Of a stretch of 36,068 bases of DNA, positions 9,815 to 19,992 are shown piece by piece. Each line of letters opens with the position of its first letter. Position 1 is the stretch's first letter. This stretch comes from Welwitschia mirabilis (taxonomy: Eukaryota > Gnetophyta > Gnetopsida > Welwitschiales): the NCBI GenBank assembly GCA_051453625.1, contig JBOZIK010000001.1, positions 161,187,893 to 161,223,960 on the forward strand, read 5' to 3'. Both the position numbers and the translations under genes were made by a program. The notes below the pieces were generated by a model. It searched no databases. It worked only from the letters and a program-made list of their open reading frames with translations, and was not told the DNA's origin.

Positions 9815-10205
9815 TAGATTGGACTAGGTGTAAGGATGATAGAAAAAGAATAATTGATAATTATTTTCTATTAGGAATGTGCTTAGTGGGATGGGCTAGA
9901 AAAAAGCAAAAATCAATTTCCCTTTTAACTAAAGAAGCTGAGTATATAGCAGTAGGAAGGAGTTATGTTCATATCCTTTGGATGAAGGAAATGCTAAAAT
10001 ATTTTAATGTAATTTGTAAAAAGGTTCCTAGTTTTTATGATAACACTAGTATAATTAATATTTATAAAAACCCTATTCAACATTATAGAACTAAACATAT
10101 TATATTAAGACCCCATTTTCTAAGAGATTAAGTTGAAAAAGAAAATATTTCTATGAATTTTGTTAGTACAGATCATCAACTTATTAATATCTTTACTAAA
10201 CCTCT
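9815..10205 (+). pseudogene. RNase H remnant of Copia-2
   Basis: RNase H that would remove RNA from the RNA/DNA hybrid. DWTRCKDDRKR (about 9817) carries the first acidic residue, LLTKEAEYIAVG (about 9925) the Glu, and FYDNTSIINI (about 10035) the next Asp. PIQHYRTKHI and the terminal FVSTDHQLINIFTKPL-like sequence (to about 10203) mark the end of Copia pol. The longest open stretch is 9877-10131. All the acidic catalytic residues I could place are kept, but stops break the frame. Confidence 0.85.
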
Positions 10206-10500
10206 AAACGCTAATAATTTATTGCAAGGTAGTCAACTGGAGTTTATAATGAACTAGAGTTTATCTCTCCATCCTTTTATTACAAGGTAGTTAACTGGAT
10301 TTAGAATTTAGTTGATTAGATGTGATCGATTGACCAGACTAAAAAACTAGTTGCTTAGACATAAAGTACTGAGACTCATATCTCAATAGATCAACCAGAT
10401 CATAAAATTAATTAAGGAGACCTATAAGGTTATAGTATTGTAGAAATGGTAGTGAAACTAATTTCATTATTAAGTCTCACTTAATCACCCTTTTCTTTAA
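10206..10500 (+). repeat. Post-pol segment with GTTGACTAG-like motifs
   Basis: No coding signal. It contains several copies of a motif related to that in the Copia LTRs (AGGTAGTCAACTGG, AGGTAGTTAACTGG, GATTGACCAG, GATCAACCAG). This suggests the repeat class is not confined to U3. Confidence 0.4.
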
Positions 10501-11433
10501 AATCTAGTGGAGCCTAAACCCTATTCATTACCTTCTATCCAACTGTCTCCTTCATATCTAGCTTTTTCGTACAGGTTGTTTTACCTCCAAACTCCTGCCA
10601 TATGGTTACAATGGCTGAGGGTCCATTCAAAAGATGACAAAAAAATACTACTAGTAAATATCCTTCCTATTTCTACTATGGCATATCTTAAGAGGCAATA
10701 AAGAAGTTTTCTGAGAAGTTTGAGAAGAATCCAGTGTGCCAAGAGAGCGTTGTTACTACTAAAAAGCTTAGGTAACTTCAAGATGTGATTTAACTCTTAC
10801 AAGATCTAGATCGTTATTACTTTTTTGATGTTTTAGGACCTACATACCATTTTCTCACTAGGATGTTCTATAGCAATACCTCCTTTGATCTAGACACCAA
10901 TTTCCTAGAAACTATGATTTAGTGGGTCATCATAATAAGACCTCTAACTATAAGATATATTTAATGTATTTGGTAGAAATTAGGCACTCTATTAATGTCT
11001 TTACCATCATACTGAAGAATATGATCTTCCAGTTAGAGTATCATAGGACTAGGGCTCTCCTATATTTAGTATTAATTTCAAATTTCTATAGTTACTATAA
11101 AGTCTAGCTTCATCCAAAGTTAGAAACCCTTATATCTATGTCAAGAATTGGGTGTGTGATATTATCTCACATGAATATTTTTGTTGTTTCCAATAAATTA
11201 TTAATATTTTCCTCTCCTAAGTAAGAATAACTATAGGAGACTCTTTCATACCTGAAGAGTATAAACTCTCGTACTAAGCATATGAAAGAAGCTTTAACCA
11301 TAGCTTGGTATAAGATTGTAGATACTTCACAGGAAGCTAGAAGCTCAATGTAGAAGGCTGTCAAAGAAGAGGAAGAGGAAGAAAAGAAGATTCTAAAGAA
11401 GAATTAGAAAAGGAAGCTGAGGAATCTAATTGA
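10501..11433 (+). pseudogene. Possible extra 3' ORF of Copia-2 (env-like position), decayed
   Basis: This is the place where Sirevirus-type Copia elements carry an additional ORF of envelope-like or unknown function. Only short open pieces survive, in different frames: 10507-10701, about 10795-10920 (DLDRYYFFDVLGPTYHFL) and 10922-11107. A strongly acidic tail (EEEEEE, then EDSKEELEKEAEESN) ends at a TGA at 11431-11433; reading it as one tail needs a frameshift near 11395. No database-level homology can be claimed. It could be unrelated noncoding sequence, but the acidic tail and position favour a lost ORF. Confidence 0.4.
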
Positions 11434-11913
11434 TCTTCTTTCTTTGCTTATGTTTTTTATAACATTTTCATGCTTATGTTTCTTCTCTTCTTTGTCATTA
11501 ATGTCATAAGGAGAATTAGTTAATTTTTTTATTCTACTCTGTTTAATTGTATCTTCTCTTGATAAATACTTATCTAATGTAATGTTAAATTTTTGGTAAT
11601 AGAATTGTACTTTGTTATTATTTCTATCTCATGTTAGTATAAATCTATTTAATCATGAATATAATTTTTATTATATTTTATAGTTATTAGATAATTTTTA
11701 ATCAAAATATTATTTGTCACATATATTTTGAAATTTACCTGCCTCACAAATTGTACTACAAATTATTTTAATTATAGAACAAGTTAGAAACTCTCTAAAA
11801 TGTCTTATTTGATATAAAATGTTCAAAATACCTTGTGAAAGTTAATAGACATTTCGTGAGAGGGATATTTTCCAAATTTAATGTTCTCAACTAAGAATAA
11901 CTTTTCTATTAAT
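11434..11913 (+). other. Copia-2 3' untranslated region
   Basis: T-rich, no coding signal. It contains a purine-rich block near 11506-11518 (ATAAGGAGAATTA) resembling a second, decayed polypurine tract ahead of the one at 11914. Confidence 0.4.
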
Positions 11914-11924
11914 GTTAAAGGGGA
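11914..11924 (+). promoter_or_regulatory. Polypurine tract of Copia-2
   Basis: GTTAAAGGGGAA directly precedes the 3' LTR start at 11932. It would prime plus-strand cDNA synthesis. Confidence 0.6.
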
Positions 11925-11931
11925 ATATTTT

Positions 11932-13276
11932 TGAGTTATTATTTATTAATTTAATATCAAACTAATGTTTTTTATTTTGCAAATCATGTTGTATCTTATG
12001 CAAAAAATTATTAATCATTATAGGTCAAAAGGTAAAATAATTTCTTACAAGTTGAACCTGAACCTATCAGTTTTTATACCCTCTAAGGGATCAACTAGAT
12101 ATCTAAGGGATCTACTACACCTAAAGCTTACACTAAAATAAACTAAATTTAGAAGGGTTTACTAGATTTTTTAGGGGTTAATTAAACCTATACATCTAAT
12201 AATTGATCATTAAGGGGTCAACTAGATTTTTAAATAATTGATCAGATCTAAGCATAAAATTTTCGTNNNNNNNNNNNNNNNNNNNNNNNNNNNNNNNNNN
12301 NNNNNNNNNNNNNNNNNNNNNNNNNNNNNNNNNNNNNNNNNNNNNNNNNNNNNNNNNNNNNNNNNNNNNNNNNNNNNNNNNNNNNNNNNNNNNNNNNNNN
12401 NNNNNNNNNNNNNNNNNNNNNNNNNNNNNNNNNNNNNNNNNNNNNNNNNNNNNNNNNNNNNNNNNNNNNNNNNNNNNNNNNNNNNNNNNNNNNNNNNNNN
12501 NNNNNNNNNNNNNNNNNNNNNNNNNNNNNNNNNNNNNNNNNNNNNNNNNNNNNNNNNNNNNNNNNNNNNNNNNNNNNNNNNNNNNNNNNNNNNNNNNNNN
12601 NNNNNNNNNNNNNNNNNNNNNNNNNNNNNNNNNNNNNNNNNNNNNNNNNNNNNNNNNNNNNCCCTAAAATAATTTAATTATATATTTGCTAAGAGTAAAA
12701 ATTACTGTACCAATTTTGAATATTGTAAAATAATTTGTTATACTTATTAGCATTATTTCTACCTAACCAAAGATGAACCAAGACTGTTATTATCATTGTA
12801 TACTTAGTCAAGTCAATTACACTATATGCTTGTGGATTGTTCTATCTTCTCAAGTAGTATACCACTATCATTCTTAAGTCAAAAATTAGGTGAAACTTAT
12901 GCATTTTAACATATCATTGTTACTGCTTTACATTCTTGCTAAATGTTAATACTGAGCCCCAGAAAAGTCTAATTGTAAAGGTTATAGGTGAACATAAAAT
13001 ACATAAAAAGAGTTTAATGGATATCTAGATCAAGATTAGATAGAAGCTAATCACCAAGAGTGGAGTAGGCAGTTTCCCAAACTATTATAAATCTTATGTG
13101 CATCATCTTCAGTATTTTTTTTCTTTCTATTCTTTATTTTTTAAAATATTTTTAGATTTGTTTGCATAAGTTTGTAGTATTTATTTTGAGTAAATTTATT
13201 TTTGTGAATGTATTTAATTATTTTTAAAATTCTATTAACCCCTCCTCCTCCTCAATGATTTTCAATCCTATAACCA
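11932..13276 (+). repeat. 3' LTR of Copia-2
   Basis: Starts TGAGTTATTA after the PPT and ends near CAATCCTATAACCA (13263-13276), matching the Copia-1 LTR end CAATCCTATCA apart from a small insertion. Decayed GGGGTCAACTAG-type repeats lie at about 12085-12250, corresponding to those in Copia-1. An N gap (12267-12661) hides the middle, including the expected TATA box. The exact end is uncertain by a few bases. Confidence 0.78.
12267..12661. other. Assembly gap (395 N) inside the Copia-2 LTR
   Basis: Run of N. Any open reading frame across it is an artefact. Confidence 1.
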
Positions 13277-13814
13277 TGACTTAATCCATTATTACTTAAT
13301 AATTTAAGTCTTTTAGGAAAGTGTACGATATCATCAAAGTGAAGAATCACTAGTGGATGAGTTGAGATAAACCTTGGAGCTAACTTTCTTTCATACTTTT
13401 TGAAATAAAGTTTTAAAACAACATTCTTAACTCTTTTTTACCATTTTTTTCTTTCTTTAATTGTATGTATGAGATAATTAAGATTCTTATAACTTCTGTA
13501 AGCCACCCTAAATATCCTTATAAAAAGAATGATGCTAGGCACTTACCTAGTTTAAAATGGATTCATTTTACTATCATGAATAGTCTTACTTACTATCATT
13601 ATTCTATAATTCTTCCTTTATGGGAGAAAAAAAATCTTAAAAGGATATAATTAAAAGAACTTTAAAGGGAATAAATAAGTAGTAGAGATAGGTTTTTCAC
13701 ATAGTAAATAGTAAGATAAATCATTCTTTTTATCATATATCAATGAGTTGATTTTAAAGGAAAAGTCTTTTCATGATCACCTACATGATACTAAGGTTGT
13801 GTTTTAATAATAGC
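13277..13814. other. AT-rich spacer between Copia-2 and Gypsy-A
   Basis: No motif, repeat or coding signal recognised. The 61-codon open stretch at 13465-13650 has no recognisable content and is probably chance. Confidence 0.5.
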
Positions 13815-13819
13815 AAAAC
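13815..13819 (+). repeat. Target-site duplication of Gypsy-A, left copy (AAAAC)
   Basis: AAAAC directly precedes LTR1 and is repeated exactly at 22979-22983 after LTR2. Five bases is the size expected for plant Ty3/Gypsy integrases. Confidence 0.8.
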
Positions 13820-14056
13820 TATTGCGATGCCAATTTGTAGGAATTTAATGGTGTATTTAGAGTACTTTTGTAGGATATTTATATAGATTTATATGTAATA
13901 CTTCTGATTATGAAGAGGCAATATGATGATCATGAAAACATGTAATTCTTCACATAATTAAAGGCATTTTAGGCATGTTTTGATACTTAGCATATTGAAG
14001 GAGGACTAAAGATGAAGAAGACAAATTTACACTATTTAAGAAGCTTGGGAAGAGTG

Positions 14057-14436
14057 GTATCCCCACTATCATCCCCATGACAGTTGGGACAATAGCTCAT
14101 TATGTCAGCTACATAAGAGTAGCACATAGATAATGCTTAGATAGCACATGCACATAAAGTAGTGCTGGTATCTGGCCCTTGGTCATCCCCACGACATGAA
14201 GGACAATGACCTTAATTACCTTGAAAAAGGCTGCAGAACTGATGATAGCATATGGACATGCAACCCAAGCAATTTAGGCGGTGTCATCCCCTCTATTGTG
14301 TGGATGACAGATAGGACGATATCATTGGCAACATGCACAGACAACTCACAGGATTGATGGTAGCTCATGGCACACAATCCAAGCCATTAAGGTGGTATTA
14401 TTTCCTTTGTCGTGTGGATGACGGATAGGATGATAG
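14057..14436 (+). repeat. U3 array of palindromic modules in Gypsy-A LTR1
   Basis: Modules lie at about 14057-14096, 14181-14212, 14281-14322 and 14394-14436. The last two sit in a clear direct tandem repeat of about 114-115 bp: GATGATAGC at 14241 with GATGGTAGC at 14356, and GTGTGGATGAC at 14298 with its match at 14412. Each module is an imperfect nested palindrome: outer arms GTCATCC / GGATGAY, inner arms TGTCGT / GATGACA. The array lies upstream of the TATA box, where enhancers or silencers would act. Confidence 0.75.
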
Positions 14437-14536
14437 CTATTTTTACATTGTAAAGAGTGCCAAATGGGTCATGTAGGTTGTTAGGGTTTCTTTTCTCATC
14501 TTTAGGATTTGTCTTCCAATTTTCTCAATGGAAATC

Positions 14537-14544
14537 TATAAATA
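14537..14544 (+). promoter_or_regulatory. TATA box of Gypsy-A LTR1
   Basis: TATAAATA followed by CCCTTCCCTCC. It is preserved exactly at 22207-22214 in LTR2, inside the most conserved part of the LTR. Confidence 0.7.
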
Positions 14545-15311
14545 CCCTTCCCTCCTTCACTTCCAAACCATCTTTTATACTTGATATGCTTGTGACGGAA
14601 GCTTGAAGGTAAGAGGTCTATCCCTTGGTTGTAGAAAGAGGTTTTCTTAGTGTTAGGTTGTGTCTCTTCCATTGAGATGCTATTGTTCTATTACAAGTGG
14701 ATGTAAAGTTTATTTGATTAATACAATTACTCTTTTCAATCCAATTCTATGAATGTCCCTTATAGTTTAAGTTGATCTTAGTTAGTAATAAGCTTAAATT
14801 TATTTAGATCATGAGGACAACCTTTATTAAGGTTGACCTTGGTTAGTAGTAGGTTTTTATTACATTTATATTTTATTCATATTGCATATTACATATTCTA
14901 CTCGGTAGATCTAATAGTTTATGTTGATTAAGAATTAGTAGATACTCTTCTTGATTGATATGAATTATAAAAAGGATAGTATTTGTGATAGAAAGACTAG
15001 AAGCTAGTCCTTGTGATACAAGGATTAGGAACTAAGTGAATCCATTTTATTTGCACTTTCATTTACTTTCATTTCATATTCATTCATTTTGCATTATATT
15101 TCCTTTATTTATTACTTTTAGTTAGTAAAGAATAAAATACCAAAAACTACTTTTGGAAATCAATTCTCTAACTCTGAGTCTAGTGCCTTTGTTGGGATTA
15201 TGACATTCAGGTGAACTCCCTTCTATACTAGTGTATGTTTTCTACAAGTTATATCATTTATAGGTTTGCCTAAAGGACTTCAAGATTGCATAAATTCATA
15301 CCACAACATTT

Positions 15312-15330
15312 TGGTTCCATTGCCAGGGAA
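15312..15330 (+). promoter_or_regulatory. Primer-binding site of Gypsy-A (degenerate tRNA-Asp type)
   Basis: TGGTTCCATTGCCAGGGAA follows the LTR end. The family form is TGGCGCCGTTGCCGGGGA; the differences are mostly C-to-T or G-to-A changes. Confidence 0.75.
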
Positions 15331-16289
15331 GGCCGCAAGTAGCTAAGAGGATTATTATTAACTAGATAACTACCTTAAATCTTTTTGTTCATGTTCTTTA
15401 TTTGAATTAATGTTGTATTTCTAGTGTAATTTAAGGTAGATTTATTTTTGCAAAATTTTGTTTTCTATAACTTTTAGGAACCCTATCGTTCTCTTTGTCG
15501 TCTAGATGACATAGGATATAATCATTCTAAAAATTCAAATTTAGTTTCTATTTTCACAATTTTCCTTCTGTTCACAATTTAGTAATAAAGTACTATCATC
15601 CTATCTGTTATCTCCATGATAGTAGGGATGACAGTCTTTGTTTTTGTAATATTTTTTCTATAGTTTTTAGAGTTATGAAGTTTTTTGAGTTTAGTCTCTC
15701 TGTGATCGTTGTCCTCCCTGTTGTTTCCACAACTAGGTGGATTATGGCCCATTACATTTGATTTTGGTTTTTATTTACTATTTATGCATATAAGAATACA
15801 AGGAATTCTGGGAGAAAGATGAAATATTAGCTAGCAAAGAACTCGATTAATAGAAACACCAAAAATTATTTGACTTCAAATAAAAATCCAAGTATAATTT
15901 ATTTCTTTTTTCTATCTTAGAATTAGATTTTCTTTTCTTTTGGTAGTCAATTTGCAATAACGATTTCACATATTGTGAGTGTTAAGAAATAGGAATCTTA
16001 AATGATAAAACATTCAACCTTGATCTTTATTGTGTACCTATTTTTCTTACCATCTTAAATCTAAAAATTCTTATTCCATTCTTCTCGCTTTAATGAATCA
16101 TAATAGAAAAACCATTCTATAACTTCTTTCTAAAAAAAGAAAAAACTTGAAAAATGATGAAGACATTGAGTAAAAAATAGTTTTAGACATCTTTGTTAAA
16201 AGAGGAAGACCATCACAAAGGATTGTTAAAAATAGGAATTGAACCCCTTCTTCTTTTCAACCTACCTATTCTTTCCTCTCTTCTTTTCA
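15331..16289 (+). repeat. Gypsy-A leader with three palindromic modules
   Basis: Noncoding leader. Modules at about 15482-15522, 15593-15635 and 15705-15745 are spaced close to 112 bp. The middle one, starting TATCATCCTATCTG and ending GGGATGACAG, is the most symmetrical. No zinc knuckle or capsid domain is visible between here and the ORF remnant, unlike Gypsy-E. Confidence 0.65.
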
Positions 16290-17757
16290 AATCTCGTATC
16301 AATACAATAATGAAGATTCATCATATTTTAGGAATTCCAACTCATTTAGACAAACTTCTTATAATAATCTTTTTTAATTCCAATCATCTTCCATGCATTA
16401 CTATCAAGAAGAATCATTTTCCATCAACTACTATGAAAAAGAAAAATATCCATTAAGAGAAATGATTAGTGAAATGACAAAAAACCAAAAAAACACTAAT
16501 AAGAACTTGGAGAAATTAGTTGAAAACTTACAACAATCTCTTTTACATATTTAAGGATCTTTTACAATACAACATCCTCACAACCATTCTATTCCATCCT
16601 ACCTTGAGGAAAATGAAGAAAACTTAGAAATCACTAATGATGATGATTCTTGATTTTAACTTGAAGATGGATTTGTGAATCAAACTTCAACATCCTACTC
16701 ATTAGAAGATAAATAAAAAGGAGACATTAATAATATAACTCAACATTTCCACAATTGGGATAAAGATGACCACTTATTAGAGGAGGATATTGAGATATTA
16801 GATTATATCCCTGCCATTCATTTATTGTTAGATAACCAAGATGAGTAATTTAGTCATGGAAAAAGTGAAAACATTTCAATCAATAATGAAGATGATGCTC
16901 TTATTTCTCTTAATAATTGTTTTGATGAATCCAATCATTTAGAAAATAAAAGTAATTTTTAACAAGAGAAGAAAGATATGGTCACAATCAATGATGAGAA
17001 AAGTTCAGAAATAGTCCAATCAATTAATGACATGGATATTAGTAAAGAAATTGAAATCAATGAAGGACACATAGATATTTATTCCAACTTCATAGAGAAT
17101 ATACTTGTGCATTCTACTTATATTTATACATTATATTCATCTATGCCTTCATGTATAATTTCAAATTACATCCTTCCCTCCACTCCTCTTTTCACTTCTA
17201 TTTTCACCTTTACATTGCCTTATAACCTTGATAGTAATAACCTTTCTCCATCTCTTCAAATTACACCTTCATATAATTCTCAAGACCATGTTACTTTGCT
17301 TAACTCTCATAACACTCATTGCTTCAAAGAATCTATTTCTCCTATCTATCAATCTCTTCCTTTTAAACATTTATGTGATCATCAAAGTAACATTCATTCT
17401 TTTTCTACCAAGTTTACTATACCTTATGATTTTATTAGTTATTCTTTTTAAAAGTTTGACTTAGCTTATCTTGGAATTTTACATTAGGAAAAGCCTTATC
17501 TTCTATATAATAATCCATGCTTTTAGTTAAATTTTAAGGAGCTTCTTCATCTTATAAAAGATTCTCAAAAGCCCTTAAAGATTTCTTAGATCCATTCTAT
17601 GAGTAGTACCTTGAATGAATTATATAATGATACTTATGGCTTATAATGTTTTCATAAGAGATTATTTGGCAATGAAATTTATCACTTCTTTATCTCTTAT
17701 TTTAAGTTTAAAAATTGTGCTATCAAAGTTTTATCATTTTACTTTCTCTATCTCTAA
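16290..17757 (+). pseudogene. Gag-derived acidic, Asn-rich ORF remnant of Gypsy-A
   Basis: One reading frame is followed for about 1.47 kb without an evident frameshift but with roughly ten stops. The longest intact piece is 16978-17451 (157 codons). Order: an Asn/Ser-rich start (about 16290-16390), two 10-residue repeats MHYYQEESFS and INYYEKEKYP (16393-16452), a charged helical segment (EKLVENLQQSL), long acidic Asp/Glu/Asn stretches (for example LEEDIEILDYI), then a Ser/Pro/Thr-rich part with TLPYNLDSNNLSPSL, ending near the gap. The helical segment aligns with the region after the zinc knuckle in Gypsy-E and Gypsy-B, which ties it to gag. No enzymatic motif is seen. Related copies lie at 29828-31247 and 34740-35960. 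Function unknown; a Gag-like structural role is an inference. Confidence 0.65.
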
Positions 17758-17810
17758 TTGAATTTACTTTGAAATTATTACATTTTCTTTATGTTTTATA
17801 AATTTATTTT

Positions 17811-18402
17811 NNNNNNNNNNNNNNNNNNNNNNNNNNNNNNNNNNNNNNNNNNNNNNNNNNNNNNNNNNNNNNNNNNNNNNNNNNNNNNNNNNNNNNNNNN
17901 NNNNNNNNNNNNNNNNNNNNNNNNNNNNNNNNNNNNNNNNNNNNNNNNNNNNNNNNNNNNNNNNNNNNNNNNNNNNNNNNNNNNNNNNNNNNNNNNNNNN
18001 NNNNNNNNNNNNNNNNNNNNNNNNNNNNNNNNNNNNNNNNNNNNNNNNNNNNNNNNNNNNNNNNNNNNNNNNNNNNNNNNNNNNNNNNNNNNNNNNNNNN
18101 NNNNNNNNNNNNNNNNNNNNNNNNNNNNNNNNNNNNNNNNNNNNNNNNNNNNNNNNNNNNNNNNNNNNNNNNNNNNNNNNNNNNNNNNNNNNNNNNNNNN
18201 NNNNNNNNNNNNNNNNNNNNNNNNNNNNNNNNNNNNNNNNNNNNNNNNNNNNNNNNNNNNNNNNNNNNNNNNNNNNNNNNNNNNNNNNNNNNNNNNNNNN
18301 NNNNNNNNNNNNNNNNNNNNNNNNNNNNNNNNNNNNNNNNNNNNNNNNNNNNNNNNNNNNNNNNNNNNNNNNNNNNNNNNNNNNNNNNNNNNNNNNNNNN
18401 NN
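17811..18402. other. Assembly gap (592 N) in Gypsy-A
   Basis: Run of N downstream of the ORF remnant. Open reading frames spanning it are artefacts. Confidence 1.
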
Positions 18403-18855
18403 TGATAGAAGCACTTGTGTTGAAATTTTTCCCCTGCCATTATCTCAATTTCTCTTTAGCTAATTCTTTTGGTAAAGGTCATGTTATAACTTCAACATCT
18501 TTAACTTGACTAATGTTTTACTTTATAAAGTTACCATGATTAGCAAATATTTTACTTGGGCATTTTTAATGATAAGATTGGCTTCACCTAGTCTTCAAAC
18601 ATTCATATGTGTATGAACTTCATTTTAAAGGAAGATGTCTTGCTTCTTTTGTTTTCTTTCAATAGTGCAAGTAATCAGTTGGTTTAACATGTTCTTCCTT
18701 GTTATTTATCTTCTCACTTAACTTTTATTCTTATGAGTATTTGGTCATGTGGAATGTATGTATCCAATTAAAAAAAAAAAAAAAAAAGGAAACTAATTCA
18801 GGCCATGCTCTTTCATGTTATATCTTAAAACATGGCCCTCATAATGTCCTACAAC

Positions 18856-18938
18856 ATGTGCACCAGGGCAAATATTCCTGAGAGGGGCCTTTGATAATGT
18901 GATATGGTAGCTGTGAGAACTCCACTAGGGGGTCAATT
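18856..18938 (+). repeat. Conserved noncoding block shared by Gypsy-A and Gypsy-B
   Basis: About 80-90 bp aligning with the minus strand of 28640-28549. The strongest shared cores are GATATGGTAG, GAACTCC and GGGTCAATT. It lies in the same internal 3' position in both elements and is better conserved than neighbouring sequence. No open frame runs through it, which suggests an RNA or cis-acting role, or simply slower decay. Confidence 0.6.
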
Positions 18939-19884
18939 GGCCATGCTATGCAGGTCCTTACTCTTCTGATAGTGGTTAAACTCCCCTCATCATGGTAAAA
19001 CTAAAATTGCAGTTAGAGGCTATGAGATTAATGGTGTCCTTGGTGTCATCAAAGGAATTGCTTGTTTTTTAGACTTATTTTTATTTATTTATAGTATGTT
19101 CACATGATTACTTTACTTTTCTGGATTCTAATGTTATTTTGAAATGATAGCTTATAAGTTCTTATTTTAACAACTTTTTATCTTATCATTCATTGTTTGA
19201 TAACATTAAATATACTTGACATTATCATAATCATTACCCATTCCAGTGGAGCTTTATGAATTTTTATATTATGTCATGCATCATTATCAGGTGATTTTAT
19301 GATTTCTTACAAGGGACTTTGCTAGATATGAATTTTGGGTAGATAAGTAAATCTTTTTCATGTTCCTAATTGTCCATTTTTTCATTATGTTTTTTATTAG
19401 TTTTTTATTTGGGATTTTCAAAGTCATTACAGTATCTTTTTCTACCTCATAATTAGAACCTAATCATTTGTTAGATCTCTAGTTGTCTTTTTATTTACTT
19501 ATAGGTCTTCTTTAAAAGGGTTGTTTTTCTTTTTCACACTATGAATTGATGCATTTCTTTCATCTTGATTTATGTGATCTTTTTGTTTTATGCTAATGTT
19601 TTTGATGTGTGATTTTATGATTTTTCATTCATCTACTTATAGATTTTCAAATACTATGGATTTTAGAACACATTGAAGGAATACTTTTAAGCATTTCTTT
19701 CTATATTTAATGCATGGTAATGATCTCATCAGTTTCTTTCTTTATTATTCTATTTTTAAAGATAAATTCTTTACATTTTTATTCCTTCTATTTTATTTTT
19801 CTACTACATCTCCAATACTTGCTTGATGTTAAATTTTTCTATTTTTTTTTTAAATTTGTTCAAACAACTTATTTTACAAACTGT

Positions 19885-19926
19885 TGTCTTGGTCTGTCAT
19901 CTCCACAACAAAGGGGACAGTAGTCA
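19885..19926 (+). repeat. Isolated palindromic module in the Gypsy-A 3' region
   Basis: CTGTCATCTCC...GGGGACAGTAGTCATCC, the same kind of module as in U3 and the leader, here as a single copy just upstream of a G-rich tract. Confidence 0.5.
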
Positions 19927-19970
19927 TCCTTTTTTATTTTATACAACTTGGGGCATCTTGCTTTTTCTAC

Positions 19971-19992
19971 GTGGGGGGGAGGAGGGTAGGAT
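19971..19992 (+). other. G-rich purine tract
   Basis: GTGGGGGGGAGGAGGGTAGG, unusual in this AT-rich setting. It could be a secondary (central) polypurine tract, the PPT of a lost inner element, or a sequence able to form a two-layer G-quadruplex. Confidence 0.4.

Larger units (their letters stand above)
8022..13276 (+). mobile_element. Copia-2: 5'-truncated Ty1/Copia element, plus strand
   Basis: Starts abruptly inside integrase at the second catalytic Asp. It continues through RT and RNase H (about 8700-10205), a 1.7-kb region that may hold an extra ORF, a PPT (11914-11924) and a 3' LTR (11932-13276) with an N gap inside. The 5' LTR, gag, protease and half of integrase are absent. The long stretch between RNase H and the 3' LTR is longer than in simple Copia elements and is a trait of Sirevirus-type Copia. 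Many in-frame stops are present. Confidence 0.88.
13820..15308 (+). repeat. 5' LTR of Gypsy-A
   Basis: Starts TATTGCGATGCC (the first G of TG is mutated; LTR2 keeps TGTTATGATGCC) and ends ACCACAACA before the PBS. U3 holds four palindromic modules within a partly tandem array (14057-14436). A TATA box is at 14537-14544. The section around the TATA box is the best conserved against LTR2, identical for over 60 bases. Confidence 0.9.

Noticed and set aside
12238-12672. Open reading frame of 144 codons
   Set aside because: It consists almost entirely of the N gap at 12267-12661.
13465-13650. Small gene between Copia-2 and Gypsy-A
   Set aside because: 61 codons without recognisable motif, start context or homologue in the window; expected by chance.
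14057-14436. CRISPR-like array of regularly spaced palindromes
   Set aside because: Repeat copies are too divergent, spacers are related to each other, and the array lies inside a eukaryotic LTR.
17228-17464. 78-codon hydrophobic frame, also seen in the Gypsy-B copy
   Set aside because: Out of frame with the long ORF remnant; the Leu/Ile richness follows from T-rich sequence, although I cannot exclude a frameshift in one copy.
17764-18440. Three long open reading frames on both strands
   Set aside because: They run through the N gap 17811-18402; the real flanking codons are few.
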